Shown: piece by piece, positions 1-8,733 of the stretch
Position numbering within the stretch: the stretch's first letter is position 1
How the letters are laid out: the number at the start of each line of letters is the position of its first letter
Source: Parachitinimonas caeni
Lineage (GTDB): Bacteria > Pseudomonadota > Gammaproteobacteria > Burkholderiales > Chitinimonadaceae
DNA: 61,580 nt
Assembly: GCF_030129945.1 (NCBI RefSeq)
Contig: NZ_JARRAF010000026.1
Coordinates: 1 to 61,580, forward strand
Direction: 5' to 3'
The notes under the pieces: model-generated
The model's database searches: none
Told to the model about the DNA's origin: nothing
Seen by the model: the letters and a program-made list of their open reading frames with translations, nothing else
Translations under genes and position numbers: made by a program

Positions 1-160
1 TCGATTTTTGGGGCATGGCGTCGTTAGGGTTCGCTTATTTAGCTCGCTAAACCTCACTCACCCTGCCTCGCCCTGCCCCAAAACTCGGCCCGGCGCGACC
101 GGAAACAAAACGTCAACAGAGCCGAGATTCTGTTGACGTGAGGTCAACAGAGCCTGGTCG
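1..160. repeat. Cluster of dispersed repeat copies at the window edge
   Basis: Reverse-complemented, bases 1-27 match 39389-39415 at 25 of 27 positions. Bases 99-117, reverse-complemented, match 16351-16369 at 18 of 19 positions. A perfect inverted repeat CGTCAACAGA (111-120) / TCTGTTGACG (129-138) is followed by a third copy, GTCAACAGAGCC (143-154). This block forms the last 30 or so codons and the stop of the deacetylase gene. It looks like a small non-coding mobile or recombinogenic repeat, cut by the window edge. Confidence 0.6.
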
Positions 161-1044
161 AGTGCTGGTAGCGCCGTCGTGGTTGCTGCATTCAGCGCAG
201 CAATGTCCCAGTCGCCGTTGTCGGTTAATCGGGCATCAATGGGTTGGTGCGCGGCCCGGCAATAAGCCAGCAGCAGACTCTGGCCGGCCAGCAGGGGCGG
301 TGCCTTGGCGGTGTAGAACGGATCAGCCAGCGCTTGCTCAAGGCTGATGAACTGCCAACCCTGGGCGCGCAGCAGGGCGAGCACGTCTGCAAGAAACAAG
401 GCGTTCAGCAGGTTGTGATGCAGCAGCAGAATCTGCGGCAGCGCACGTCCCAATAACTGCCCGGACAGCCCGGCATAGGCGTGGGAGCGCTGCTGGATAT
501 GTGCCAGATAATGCTGCCGGTACGCCTCCAGCGGCGGGGCGGGGGTCGAACGCAGCCGGTTTTGCAGATGCTGGTCGAGTCGCCAATCCGAGGTATCCAG
601 CGTCACCGGTGCAATCTGGTAAGCCATGCCGGCCAGTGCGGCCTCAACGCGCTGCCGTCGGACGGGATCTTCACCATGCCGTAGATAGGGGTAGCGAAAA
701 TAGTGGGGCGGCTGCCCAAGATGACGCAAAGCCAGATCGCAATCGGCGATGCTATGCACGAAGGCATCCAGTGGCGTGTCCGGGTTATCCAGATTGCAGT
801 GGCTGGCGGTGTGGTTACCCAGGCTGTGACCAGCCCGCAGCCAGGCTTGGGCCAATGCTTGGACACCAGCCGGCGAGGTGGAAGACAGGTTGACGAAGTA
901 ACAGGCGGGAGCCTCTGCCGCAGCCAGGGCGCAGAGAATGGCCTGATTGCGCGACACCGGGTCAAGCAGGCCACTGTGATCCAGTACCGGGCCGTCATCG
1001 AAAGTGATGGCAACTTGCCGGGCGAGGCTTGAGGACATGGCCAT
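58..1044 (-). CDS. Polysaccharide deacetylase family protein (NodB domain)
   Basis: About 328 aa. The N-terminus carries the NodB signature VAITFDDGP with the metal-binding Asp pair, then GNHTASH, which supplies the usual histidine ligands. The family hydrolyses N- or O-acetyl groups from polysaccharides such as chitin, peptidoglycan or exopolysaccharide. No signal peptide is visible after the ATG at 1044; an upstream in-frame TTG at 1068 is the other possible start, and neither has a clear ribosome-binding site. The last 30 or so residues are encoded by repeated DNA (1-160) and probably are not part of the ancestral protein. Family assignment is firm; substrate is unknown. Confidence 0.85.
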   Translation of the reverse strand: MAMSSSLARQVAITFDDGPVLDHSGLLDPVSRNQAILCALAAAEAPACYFVNLSSTSPAGVQALAQAWLRAGHSLGNHTASHCNLDNPDTPLDAFVHSIADCDLALRHLGQPPHYFRYPYLRHGEDPVRRQRVEAALAGMAYQIAPVTLDTSDWRLDQHLQNRLRSTPAPPLEAYRQHYLAHIQQRSHAYAGLSGQLLGRALPQILLLHHNLLNALFLADVLALLRAQGWQFISLEQALADPFYTAKAPPLLAGQSLLLAYCRAAHQPIDARLTDNGDWDIAALNAATTTALPALDQALLTSRQQNLGSVDVLFPVAPGRVLGQGEAG

Positions 1045-1068
1045 TCGATGGGTCTGCCAGCAATGCAA

Positions 1069-1088
1069 AGCGGGCGATTATGCCCGCT
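1069..1088 (-). terminator. Small hairpin after the LytTR regulator gene
   Basis: AGCGGGC (1069-1075) and GCCCGCT (1082-1088) form a 7-bp stem with a 6-nt loop. On the minus strand it lies just beyond the response-regulator stop and is followed by only a short T stretch, so termination would be weak. It could equally act in the deacetylase leader. Confidence 0.35.
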
Positions 1089-1140
1089 CTGGTCCCGCTG
1101 GTCTGTCGCCTGAAGGGCTGAGAAGCGTCAAGCTCTGCGT

Positions 1141-1929
1141 TTACATCTGCTTGAACAAGTGGTTGTAACTGCGGCTCACTTCCAGTCCGCCATCAAAACC
1201 CCGCATATGCACATGCTGCTGACCACGAAAATCGCGGGTGACCTGTTCAATGGCATCCACCCGCACCAGAATGGCCCGGTGGATCTGCCAGAATTCCTCG
1301 GGGTCCAGCTCGTCAACCAGCTCCTTGATCGGCTTGCGGATCAGCGCCTCGAAATCTTCCGTCTGAACGCGCGTGTATTTGTCTTCCGCCCGGAAGAACA
1401 GGATGTCGCTGGTGGGAATCATGCGCAGGGCATTGCCAACCGATGCCTGAATCCAGCGCAGATATTCGCGTGGTTTGGCAACGGCCGCGCCGGCCGTACT
1501 GCCAAGCCGCTGGGTCAGCTGCTCCAGCAAGGTGTCCATGCTGCTGTCGGGCTTGCTGTCGAGGCGCTCTTTCAGTCGCTCGCAGGTTCGTTTCAGGCGT
1601 TCCGGGTCGGCGGGTTTGAGCACGTAATCAATCGCACCCTGCTCGAAAGCGGTCACTGCGTACTGATCGTATGCCGTCACAAACACCACATGGCACTGCC
1701 CCCCCAGCGCCCGTGCAGCCTGGATGCCATCCATTTCCGGCATGCGGATGTCGAGAAAGGCGATGTCGGGCTGCTGGGCACGGACGAGGCTGACGGCTTC
1801 TAGGCCGTTGGTCGCCTCGCCCACAATCACCAGCTCGGGCCAGGCTTCTTTCAGGCGCATTACAATCTGCTGGCGCATCAGGCGCTCGTCATCAGCAATC
1901 ACGGCGGTGGGGGCGGCGGTACGGTTCAT
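1141..1929 (-). CDS. LytTR-family response regulator
   Basis: 262 aa. Residues about 8-125 are a receiver domain: acidic pair in VIADDER, phospho-acceptor Asp in AFLDIRMPEMDG, Thr/Lys switch residues in FVTAYDQYA and YVLKPAD. Residues about 160-260 are a LytTR DNA-binding domain (DILFFRAEDKYTRV, then EEFWQIHRAILV). The ATG overlaps the stop of the upstream histidine kinase by ATGA (1926-1929), so the two are translationally coupled and form one two-component system. Such LytR/AlgR-type regulators bind short direct repeats and often control cell-surface or exopolysaccharide genes; the target here is not visible. Confidence 0.92.
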   Translation of the reverse strand: MNRTAAPTAVIADDERLMRQQIVMRLKEAWPELVIVGEATNGLEAVSLVRAQQPDIAFLDIRMPEMDGIQAARALGGQCHVVFVTAYDQYAVTAFEQGAIDYVLKPADPERLKRTCERLKERLDSKPDSSMDTLLEQLTQRLGSTAGAAVAKPREYLRWIQASVGNALRMIPTSDILFFRAEDKYTRVQTEDFEALIRKPIKELVDELDPEEFWQIHRAILVRVDAIEQVTRDFRGQQHVHMRGFDGGLEVSRSYNHLFKQM

Positions 1930-2993
1930 ACGGTTTCAGGTTTATCCAGGTTGATTGTCGGTTCGGTTTTGGTCTGGCTCACTGGCGCGAGATCTGCCGG
2001 TTCTGGTTCGTCCAGAATCACCTCATAGGGTACACGGATCAGCGCCCGGGTGCCGCCACTGGCCGGCACCGAGATGATCAGCTCGGCGCGTTTGCCATAG
2101 AGCACCTTCAAGCGCTCCCGGATATTGGCCAGCCCGCAGCCGCCAACCCCCTTGGGTGCAAAGCCCATACCGGTATCCGTGACACTCACTTCCAGCCGGC
2201 CATCGCGGATCTCGGCGGCGATGGCAAGCTGGCCGCCATCCGACTTGGGTTCGAGGCCATGCTTGATGGAATTCTCGACCAGCGTTTGCAACATCATCGA
2301 AGGGAAAGCCGCCGAGCGCAGGCCATCCGGCACATTCACCGAACGTTGCAGCCGTTCTTCCATGCGCACCTGCATGATCTCCAGATAGGCCGACGACAAA
2401 TCAACCTGCTGGCCCAGTGTCGGCCGGCGGCCTTCGCGCATCTTCGGCATGGCCGAGCGCAGATAGCGGATCAGGCTCTGCTGCATCTGCGAGGCGCGCG
2501 GTGGGTCCATCTGGATCAGCTGGTCGATTGACGCCAGGGTGTTGAACAGAAAGTGGGGCTCGATCTGGGCTTGCAGGGCCTCAAGCCGTGCTTCGAGCAC
2601 ATTGCGTTCGAGCTGTTCGGTCTCCGCCTTGGCGGTGGCTTCGGCGGCAACCTTGTCGGCCGATACCTTGCCGCCAGCCACGATCTTGATCACGAACGAC
2701 ATCAGGATCAGGAATACCACCGGCCCGGCAGCACGATCGCTGACAACGCCTGTGGCGATCATCACCAGTAGTGAAACAATCGCCAGCCGTCCCCAGGGCA
2801 CAACGGCCAGCCAGTCGAAGAATTGCCACCAGATCCTTACCAGCAGCCGTTCGAGTTGCTGGAAAGTATCGGCCACTTCATCACCTTTCGTTGCACGCTC
2901 TATCTTGCGTTCCAACCCATCACGGATTCTGGCCTTGAAGGCATCGCGTTCTTCTTTGCGTCCGGCTTTGTCTGCCTGATATTCGCTGCTCAT
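1926..2993 (-). CDS. LytS/YehU-type sensor histidine kinase
   Basis: About 355 aa. A charged cytoplasmic N-terminus is followed by two hydrophobic segments (residues about 60-110), a short coiled coil, the His_kinase box QIEPHFLFNTLAS with the phospho-acceptor His, then an ATPase domain (N box LVENSIKHG, G box GMGFAPKGVGGCGLANIRE). I chose the ATG at 2993 because GGAG stands about 8 nt upstream; an ATG at 3008 has no such site. No large periplasmic sensor domain is present, so the signal is probably sensed in or at the membrane. It is the partner of the LytTR regulator directly downstream. Confidence 0.9.
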   Translation of the reverse strand: MSSEYQADKAGRKEERDAFKARIRDGLERKIERATKGDEVADTFQQLERLLVRIWWQFFDWLAVVPWGRLAIVSLLVMIATGVVSDRAAGPVVFLILMSFVIKIVAGGKVSADKVAAEATAKAETEQLERNVLEARLEALQAQIEPHFLFNTLASIDQLIQMDPPRASQMQQSLIRYLRSAMPKMREGRRPTLGQQVDLSSAYLEIMQVRMEERLQRSVNVPDGLRSAAFPSMMLQTLVENSIKHGLEPKSDGGQLAIAAEIRDGRLEVSVTDTGMGFAPKGVGGCGLANIRERLKVLYGKRAELIISVPASGGTRALIRVPYEVILDEPEPADLAPVSQTKTEPTINLDKPETV

Positions 2994-3264
2994 TTTATTG
3001 ATCTCCATTCAGGTAACCGCGCGGCGGGCTTGGCCGGCGGCTACTGGGTTACTGCCACTGCAGCGTTTTCATTCAATGGTTGCAGGATATGGCCAGGCTG
3101 TCACGGCTGCGATACCGCTGGGATGTAATGCAGAAATAGGGGGGTGCGCCGCAAAAATGGCGGACAGCTGGCAGAAATGGTGCGCCAGCCGTGCTGGCAA
3201 CGGGTGGGCTGGCGGCGGTCCTGATGCTTGCCGGTCTGTTGGCGCAGGAAGGAACAGGGCAGGG

Positions 3265-4041
3265 CTACTCTTCCTCGGCGCAGATACTGGCCAGGAAGGG
3301 GTCGCCACAATTGCCGCAGATGATGCGCAGCTTGGGCTTGCCCCAGACGTTGACGCCACAGGGACAGGTGTACTTGGTCTTGTCTCGTTTTTTTGAAGTC
3401 AGCGGGTAGGCGCTGATGCCTTCGCTGAGCGCGGTGGCAATGTCGGTGGCCATATCAACGCCGGTATTGGCGGCCACGGTGGCTACGTTTTCCGGCAGAT
3501 CCATCGTCAGGGAATAACTTTGCTGGCCAGCCAGCAAGGCCGGATAGGTCGGAAAGCGGTCGTACCAGGAAAGCCGGAAATCCTGCGTCAGCAATTTATC
3601 GCAGGTATCAAGAAACAGTCCGCCGGCAATCGGGTAGTCACTCATGCGGTCACCTGTGCGGCGGCCGCCGGGCTGGCCGGTGCTGGAAGGCATCAAGCCG
3701 ATCGACTCCAGTTTGTCTGCCCATTCTTCATTGTGATAGCGCCCCCGTCCCGGCGTGCCGTGATGAAACTGCCAGAGGTGGGTCATTTCATGGGCCAGGG
3801 TCTGCATGATCTCGACCAGCGGCACCACCGCAAAGTAAACGGGGTTCATGGCGATTTCATCGGTGCGGCGACCTTCCCGGTTGGAAAAACGCTCGGCCGA
3901 GAAATAGCCGTAAGTCAGCCGTTCACGCTGCAGGGTGATCAGGCATTCCGGTAATTCCCCACCGAACAGTTCGGCGTTGAACGAGTCGTAAGCATGCTGC
4001 AGCTCGGCGTAGGTTTCCTGCGTGGGGCGTAGCGTGGTCAT
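3265..4041 (-). CDS. SprT-like zinc metalloprotease domain protein
   Basis: 258 aa from the ATG at 4041. The SprT core is clear: FNAELFGGELPECLITL, then the zinc site QTLAHEMTHLWQ (HExxH), then NEEWADKLESIGLMP. The C-terminus has a zinc ribbon (CPCG, then CGNCG). Bacterial SprT-like proteins resemble the eukaryotic Spartan DNA-protein crosslink proteases, but their bacterial role is mostly unproven. The longer reading from a TTG at 4104 would run through the inverted repeat at 4048-4078, so I prefer the ATG. No strong ribosome-binding site is seen. The gene stands alone, divergent from the flavoprotein gene. Confidence 0.85.
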   Translation of the reverse strand: MTTLRPTQETYAELQHAYDSFNAELFGGELPECLITLQRERLTYGYFSAERFSNREGRRTDEIAMNPVYFAVVPLVEIMQTLAHEMTHLWQFHHGTPGRGRYHNEEWADKLESIGLMPSSTGQPGGRRTGDRMSDYPIAGGLFLDTCDKLLTQDFRLSWYDRFPTYPALLAGQQSYSLTMDLPENVATVAANTGVDMATDIATALSEGISAYPLTSKKRDKTKYTCPCGVNVWGKPKLRIICGNCGDPFLASICAEEE

Positions 4042-4047
4042 GTGTTT

Positions 4048-4078
4048 CGTACGATTCACTATTTGTTTGAATCGTACG
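4048..4078 (-). promoter_or_regulatory. Perfect 11-bp inverted repeat before sprT-like gene
   Basis: CGTACGATTCA (4048-4058) and TGAATCGTACG (4068-4078) are exact reverse complements separated by 9 bases. Each arm itself contains the palindrome CGTACG. The repeat sits only 6 bases upstream of the chosen start codon, so it would overlap the 5' UTR or the promoter, as expected for a repressor operator. Confidence 0.5.
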
Positions 4079-4157
4079 ATACAACACGCACAATTGCCAC
4101 TCAAGCAAAGGCTGCCGGGTGCTGCAGGCAGCGGGCTCCCGGCATCGCCTTTGCCGC

Positions 4158-4189
4158 GATCCGAAAAAATGGGTCAACAGCGCCTAAAG
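4158..4189. repeat. Dispersed repeat copy (TTAGGC-CTGTTGAC family)
   Basis: GTCAACAGCGCCTAAAG (4173-4189) is the reverse complement of the motif seen at 16259, 16341, 34778 and 39459. The preceding GATCCGAAAAAATGG resembles GATCCGGAAAAAATGG at 16232-16247, next to another copy. The copy lies in the divergent intergenic region upstream of the flavoprotein gene. Confidence 0.5.
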
Positions 4190-4228
4190 TAAGAACAACC
4201 GCTAAAACCAACCGAGAGGGCATAGGCA

Positions 4229-6124
4229 ATGCCGCAACTCACGCGACGTGATTTTCTGAATGGAGTGGCCTGGCTGGGTGCCAGCAGTTTGTTACAGCCC
4301 TTGGAGGCGTTGGCCAGCGCTACAGATTTGGCCGGCTACCCACCCGCACTGACGGGCCTGCGCGGGGCGCATCCTGGCGCATTTGAAGCAGCGCACGCTC
4401 TGGCCTGGGGCGGGGTACGCGAGTTTGGCCCGTTGGCGGCACCCGCTGAAACTTACGATCTAGTCGTTATCGGCGCGGGATTGAGTGGCTTGTCGGCGGC
4501 TTATTTCTACAGGCAGCACATTCAGCGCGATGCCCGTATTCTGATTCTGGACAACCATGACGACTTTGGCGGTCATGCCAAGCGCAACGAGTTCACGCTG
4601 GATGGCCAGACCTATCTGAGCTATGGCGGCACCCAGTCATTCGACAGCCCATCGGGCTACAGCAAGCAGGCGGCCGGTTTGCTTAGCAGTCTGGGGATTG
4701 ATCTGGACAAGCTGGAGGCTGCCTACGACCGGCAGTTCTTCCAGCGCCTGGGGCTGAGCTGCGGTGTGTATTTCGATGCTGCCAGCTTTGGCAAAGCTGC
4801 ATTGCTGCGTAGCAGCCTGCCGACGATGCACTCCCCCGCTTTCTACTCACGGCAGTGGGTGCCGGGACTGCAAGTGGCGCCTGCTTTTGCATCCGTTCTG
4901 GCACAGGCACCGCTGAGTGCCGCCCAGCGTACCAGCCTGCGTGAGGTGCTGGCGGTTTCGCCCAAAGCGGCGGCGTACTTCAAGGGGGCACCAGGCAAAA
5001 AGCGCTTCCGGCAACAAAACTATCTACACTTTTTACGGACGGCTTACGGCATCAAGGACGAGGCCTTGCTGAAGCTACTGTCGATGCCACTCGCGGAAAA
5101 TGCCGCGCTCGGTGGGTCGGGCATCTCACTGCCAACTGCTCTGGAAGGCGGTCTGCTGGGCTTGCCCCCGGCCCGGCAAATGGCAGCCTGGATGGGTGAC
5201 GAGAGTTTGCTACCAGAAGATGATGATGACGAGGAAGCCTACGTCTACCACTTCCCGGATGGCAATGCGACGCTGGCCCGCCTGCTGGTACAGAAGCTGA
5301 TTCCGCGCGTCGCCAGCTTCGCCGGCCCGGAACAGTGCCTGACTGCCCGGTTCGACTACGGCCAGCTTGATCAGGCCGACCAGCCGGTGCGCATCCGCCT
5401 TTCAAGCACGGCGGTTCTGGCCGATAACAGCGGCGGCGGGGCGATCGTGCGCTACCTGCGTGAGGGCAAACTCCACGAAGCACGCGCCCGGCATGTGGTG
5501 ATGGCGGGCTGGCACATGATGGCTGCGCATCTCATCCCCAGCCTGCCCGCGCCGCAGAAGGCGGCGATGCGCGCCAACATCAAGATGCCGCTGGTCTATG
5601 CCCAGGTGGCTTTGCGGCGCTGGCCTGCCATTCAGAAAAGCGGCGTGGTAGCCGCCTATTGCCCGGCCGCGTACTTCCAGTTTGTACAGCCGGATTTCCC
5701 GGTCACGCTGGGCGCCTATACCGCGCTACGACAGCCAGATAGCCCGATGATTCTGCTGATGATCCGCATGCCATGTCCGCCGTTGGGCGAGGGCAGCGTA
5801 CCCGACCTGTTGCGCCAGGGGCGCGCCGAGCTACTGGCGACCGACTTTGCAACGTTCGAAGCACAGATCCGCGCACAGCTCACGGCCATGTATGGCCCCT
5901 TTGGCTTCAATGCCGAGCAGGATATCGCAGCGATAACTGTCAACCGCTGGCCGCATGGTTACGTCTATGAAGAGGCCGAATATCGCGGACAGCCTGCGCA
6001 TGTTCTGGCCAGCAGGCGCCACGGACAGATTGTGATGGCGAATGCCGATGCAGCAGGTAGCGCCTACACCGATGCAGCCATCGACATGGCCTGGCGGGCG
6101 GTGCAGGAATTGAAAGGGAGGTAA
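4229..6124 (+). CDS. Tat-exported FAD-dependent amine oxidase, spermidine dehydrogenase-like
   Basis: 631 aa. The N-terminus has a twin-arginine signal (TRRDFLNG followed by a hydrophobic stretch), so it is predicted to be folded with cofactor and exported to the periplasm. A Rossmann FAD-binding motif VIGAGLSGLSAAY lies at about residue 78, and the C-terminus HGQIVMANADAAGSAYTDAAID has the look of the closing FAD-binding segment. The early GLRGAHPGAFEAAHAL segment and overall size resemble periplasmic spermidine dehydrogenase (SpdH) as I recall it. By that analogy it would oxidise polyamines; substrate is inferred only. A GAGGG ribosome-binding site lies about 10 nt before the ATG. Confidence 0.75.
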   Translation: MPQLTRRDFLNGVAWLGASSLLQPLEALASATDLAGYPPALTGLRGAHPGAFEAAHALAWGGVREFGPLAAPAETYDLVVIGAGLSGLSAAYFYRQHIQRDARILILDNHDDFGGHAKRNEFTLDGQTYLSYGGTQSFDSPSGYSKQAAGLLSSLGIDLDKLEAAYDRQFFQRLGLSCGVYFDAASFGKAALLRSSLPTMHSPAFYSRQWVPGLQVAPAFASVLAQAPLSAAQRTSLREVLAVSPKAAAYFKGAPGKKRFRQQNYLHFLRTAYGIKDEALLKLLSMPLAENAALGGSGISLPTALEGGLLGLPPARQMAAWMGDESLLPEDDDDEEAYVYHFPDGNATLARLLVQKLIPRVASFAGPEQCLTARFDYGQLDQADQPVRIRLSSTAVLADNSGGGAIVRYLREGKLHEARARHVVMAGWHMMAAHLIPSLPAPQKAAMRANIKMPLVYAQVALRRWPAIQKSGVVAAYCPAAYFQFVQPDFPVTLGAYTALRQPDSPMILLMIRMPCPPLGEGSVPDLLRQGRAELLATDFATFEAQIRAQLTAMYGPFGFNAEQDIAAITVNRWPHGYVYEEAEYRGQPAHVLASRRHGQIVMANADAAGSAYTDAAIDMAWRAVQELKGR

Positions 6125-6159
6125 GGCCGGCGACACCCACACCGTTTGGGTCACCGGCC
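6125..6159. terminator. Imperfect hairpin between convergent genes
   Basis: GGCCGG (6125-6130) pairs with CCGGCC (6154-6159), continued inward by GAC/GTC and CCC/GGG with one or two mismatches. It sits between the stops of the flavoprotein gene (+) and the 70-aa gene (-). It has no U-tract, so it is a weak or bidirectional terminator candidate. Confidence 0.35.
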
Positions 6160-6168
6160 GGTGGGGGC

Positions 6169-6381
6169 TTACTCTTCAGTCGAAGCCAGCGCAACGATGG
6201 CCTGCGCACGCAGGAAGAACTTGTTGGTTCCCAGATCCCCAATCGTCTTGATATTGAAAGCCTCCTTCAAAAGCTGGGCATCCTTTTCCGAAACGCCTTC
6301 GAGCGCCGCAACTGGCGCATTGACCAGCTCCTTCAAAGGCTTGGTTTCGTATTCCTTGTCGAGTGCCTTGTTGATATTCAT
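6169..6381 (-). CDS. Small helix-hairpin-helix-like protein, 70 aa
   Basis: 70 aa from ATG 6381, preceded by GGGAGC about 9 nt upstream. The sequence KPLKELVNAPVAALEGVS followed by LLKEAFNIKTIGDLG reads like a helix-hairpin-helix or SAM-like fold, in which gene products named by this pattern often have no known function. No signal peptide, no cysteines. It is convergent with the flavoprotein gene and lies downstream of the AT-rich peptide locus, but its base composition matches the GC-rich background rather than the island. Function unknown. Confidence 0.7.
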   Translation of the reverse strand: MNINKALDKEYETKPLKELVNAPVAALEGVSEKDAQLLKEAFNIKTIGDLGTNKFFLRAQAIVALASTEE

Positions 6382-6511
6382 TGCTTCTGCTCCCTGTTTG
6401 TGGATGAACGGAAAAGAGTGAACGGCCCCTGCGGACAACCCGCATCCCAAGCCGCCCACGCTCAGGCAGTTTTGGCTATCAGAAGTTCAACGGTCCCCGA
6501 ATACAGCTACA

Positions 6512-7708
6512 TCAGTCCACATCAAGTTTTCTTCGAGATTTCTGCTTGGTCTCCAGTACCTTCACAATGAAAGTGATGGCATCGTCCTGCGCCTCGCTAG
6601 ATCGATTTTCTATTGGAGGGACAAAAAAATCGGGTTGAATCCCAATCCGGTCAATCGGAAAATCCGGAAGCCGGGTAGATCGTGAAATGGCATAAGCCAG
6701 TAACCGCTTGTGCGAGGGTAGCCAATGAATCCGTAAATTGGAATAGTCAAGGATACCCGCGGTATAGCTGCCAAATATTTTGGTTTTCCAGCTTTGTCTT
6801 GCCTGCAGCAGAAATTCTTCGCAAGCGCTCGCACAGTGTGCATCAACCAGAATGGCAATACGGCTTGGTCTGGCTTGCGATTCAAATGCCATGACATCAG
6901 TAAATCGTACAGGGTGAGTGCCCTTACGAAAATACTGCCCGAAAGGGCTGGACCGCATTAGTTTATTCTCGCTGCCCAGAAATTTTTCCAAGACCGGATC
7001 AGATTTTTTAACCTCCCGCATTAGTGCCACAGATTCCACGTTGTCCGCAGTGGCTAGAAATTCCATAGAATACTGACGGATCGGATTGGACATAATCAAC
7101 GGTTTTAAAGAGGCCCATGACCAATCAGACCCGCCTTCATTACCCCTGACATCAATAATAAGGTTTGGCGACTTCCGTAAAGCTTTGCGATTTCGTTGCA
7201 GTAAATTTTTAATGGCATCGGCCATTGATGAATCAAAAGATGGCATGCGAAGAAGCTGCGTCTGCGAACTGAGCGTTTTGAATTCTGGTTGTTGAATGTT
7301 CTGCTGTTGGCTTGTGAGGGATGATGGATAGGCATCAATAACCGAAAGATGCCCAGCACGATACCGGCGCAAATAATCATTCAGAATTTTATGACATTCA
7401 TCGGGAGTGGTGATCTGTCCGGCCAACCGGTTGGCTTGCTCCTTTTTCTCGTCCAGAAAATGCAGCCCTTGGGTTGATACCAAATACTGCACGCCCGGAT
7501 CATTCTGTTGGAGATAATCAGGGATGGCCGCCAGATCTTGCTGGCATTCCTGCTGCAACAGCGATTGATTCCCCGGTTCTTCCGCGCTCGCCAGATTTCC
7601 GATATTGCATAGTCCGAGAATAGCCAGCCCGGCAAGCAGTGGGCTTGAATTAAACAATGGCTTCTTGAGCAATTTTGATGACTCTCTTCCCTTGGGGCAC
7701 TTTTTCAT
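6512..7708 (-). CDS. Exported S41-family serine peptidase of the peptide locus
   Basis: About 398 aa from ATG 7708 (an ATG at 7747 is possible). A Lys-rich N-terminus and hydrophobic stretch end in LASA before EE, a plausible Sec cleavage site, so the enzyme is periplasmic. S41 features: IIDVRGNEGG (carboxyl-terminal protease-type loop), catalytic-serine region HCASACEEF, TKIFGSYTAG, and RIGIQPDFFVPP near the end. No PDZ domain is obvious. The start lies inside the 3' end of the radical SAM gene (59-bp overlap), indicating one operon. In this context it may trim or degrade the modified peptide; that role is inferred. AT-rich relative to flanking genes. Confidence 0.8.
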   Translation of the reverse strand: MKKCPKGRESSKLLKKPLFNSSPLLAGLAILGLCNIGNLASAEEPGNQSLLQQECQQDLAAIPDYLQQNDPGVQYLVSTQGLHFLDEKKEQANRLAGQITTPDECHKILNDYLRRYRAGHLSVIDAYPSSLTSQQQNIQQPEFKTLSSQTQLLRMPSFDSSMADAIKNLLQRNRKALRKSPNLIIDVRGNEGGSDWSWASLKPLIMSNPIRQYSMEFLATADNVESVALMREVKKSDPVLEKFLGSENKLMRSSPFGQYFRKGTHPVRFTDVMAFESQARPSRIAILVDAHCASACEEFLLQARQSWKTKIFGSYTAGILDYSNLRIHWLPSHKRLLAYAISRSTRLPDFPIDRIGIQPDFFVPPIENRSSEAQDDAITFIVKVLETKQKSRRKLDVD

Positions 7709-8705
7709 GCTGCCGGATAAAAACCGGGCAAGCCATGATTTCCGCATCTCGTCGGATGATGCCTCTGAACCAGTGACTTAATTTCTCATTATCGAAACTT
7801 AGCGTTCCGTCGTCTTGCAGCAAGCCAACAGCGTTCTTGGGGTCATCAAAGGCGACAGTGCATTTTGCGATTCTACCGTCGGCGCGAATCACCAAATGGT
7901 TTGGCTTGGAAGCGTAACAGATATAACCGCCCTGCAAGAGACTTGATGTATCAGATTGTTTCAATGGACGAAAAATCTCTTCCAACTCGTTGGATTGTGC
8001 TTTTCTTTCATTCTCCGACAGGGAATTGACTTTATTCTTGTTCGGCCCGCCAAGGTTTTCAATAGCCTTGATAAATACATTGAAACGCTTATCGGTAGAA
8101 AATTCTTTGACAATCTCATGAGCTAACTGTTTCGCAGAGCCAAAATTTGAATCTGTGAGATGCACACGGATCGTTGTTGAGAAGTCAAAATGGGTATCCC
8201 TCATCATCAGCAGATTGGACCAAATGGCATTGAAGGTGCCTTCGGCATTTCCACTCTTGCGCGTTTGATTATGCCCTTCCTGCCAACCATCCAGAGAAAT
8301 CTGAAAGGACTTCTGATTAGCTGCGATAAGTTTCTCAAGTAGTTCTTTCGACAGGAGTGAACCATTCGTCGTTATGTCGCCAGATAGAAAAGAGATGCCA
8401 TATTTTTCACACTCGTTTTTAGCAAAACTACTCAGATCCAGCAAAATATCAGATGCAATAAGAGGCTCTCCACCAAACCAGTTTAAGCGCAAGGTCGTTA
8501 GATCCTTCATTCTGGACAGGATTAACTGCTTAATGGCGAGCACTTTATTGGCAGGCATCTTTCCAATACTAAAATCCTCATAGCAGTAAGTGCAACGGAA
8601 ATTGCATTTCTCTGTGGGGAGAATAGTTAGGCTTAAATGCTTTGGATTTATGGCTTCACTGATCTGCTGTTTTTGCGAGATTGATAAATTCATTAGGACT
8701 TTCAT
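7650..8705 (-). CDS. Radical SAM peptide maturase (SPASM-like C-terminus)
   Basis: 351 aa from ATG 8705 (alternative ATG 8693). The radical SAM cluster motif is CNFRCTYC at about residue 26, followed by LNWFGGEPL and ITTNGSLL, typical of peptide-modifying enzymes. The C-terminal half has ICYASKP, GRIAKCTVAF and a lone CP at EIMACPVF, i.e. a reduced SPASM or Twitch-type auxiliary cluster domain rather than the full seven-cysteine set. It begins 28 bases after the stop of precursor A and overlaps the S41 peptidase. The layout (precursor, precursor, rSAM, protease) points to RiPP crosslinking chemistry. Which residues are joined cannot be read from the enzyme alone. Confidence 0.88.
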   Translation of the reverse strand: MKVLMNLSISQKQQISEAINPKHLSLTILPTEKCNFRCTYCYEDFSIGKMPANKVLAIKQLILSRMKDLTTLRLNWFGGEPLIASDILLDLSSFAKNECEKYGISFLSGDITTNGSLLSKELLEKLIAANQKSFQISLDGWQEGHNQTRKSGNAEGTFNAIWSNLLMMRDTHFDFSTTIRVHLTDSNFGSAKQLAHEIVKEFSTDKRFNVFIKAIENLGGPNKNKVNSLSENERKAQSNELEEIFRPLKQSDTSSLLQGGYICYASKPNHLVIRADGRIAKCTVAFDDPKNAVGLLQDDGTLSFDNEKLSHWFRGIIRRDAEIMACPVFIRQHEKVPQGKRVIKIAQEAIV

Positions 8706-8733
8706 TGCAGAAGTTGGATGGTTTAAGAGAAAG

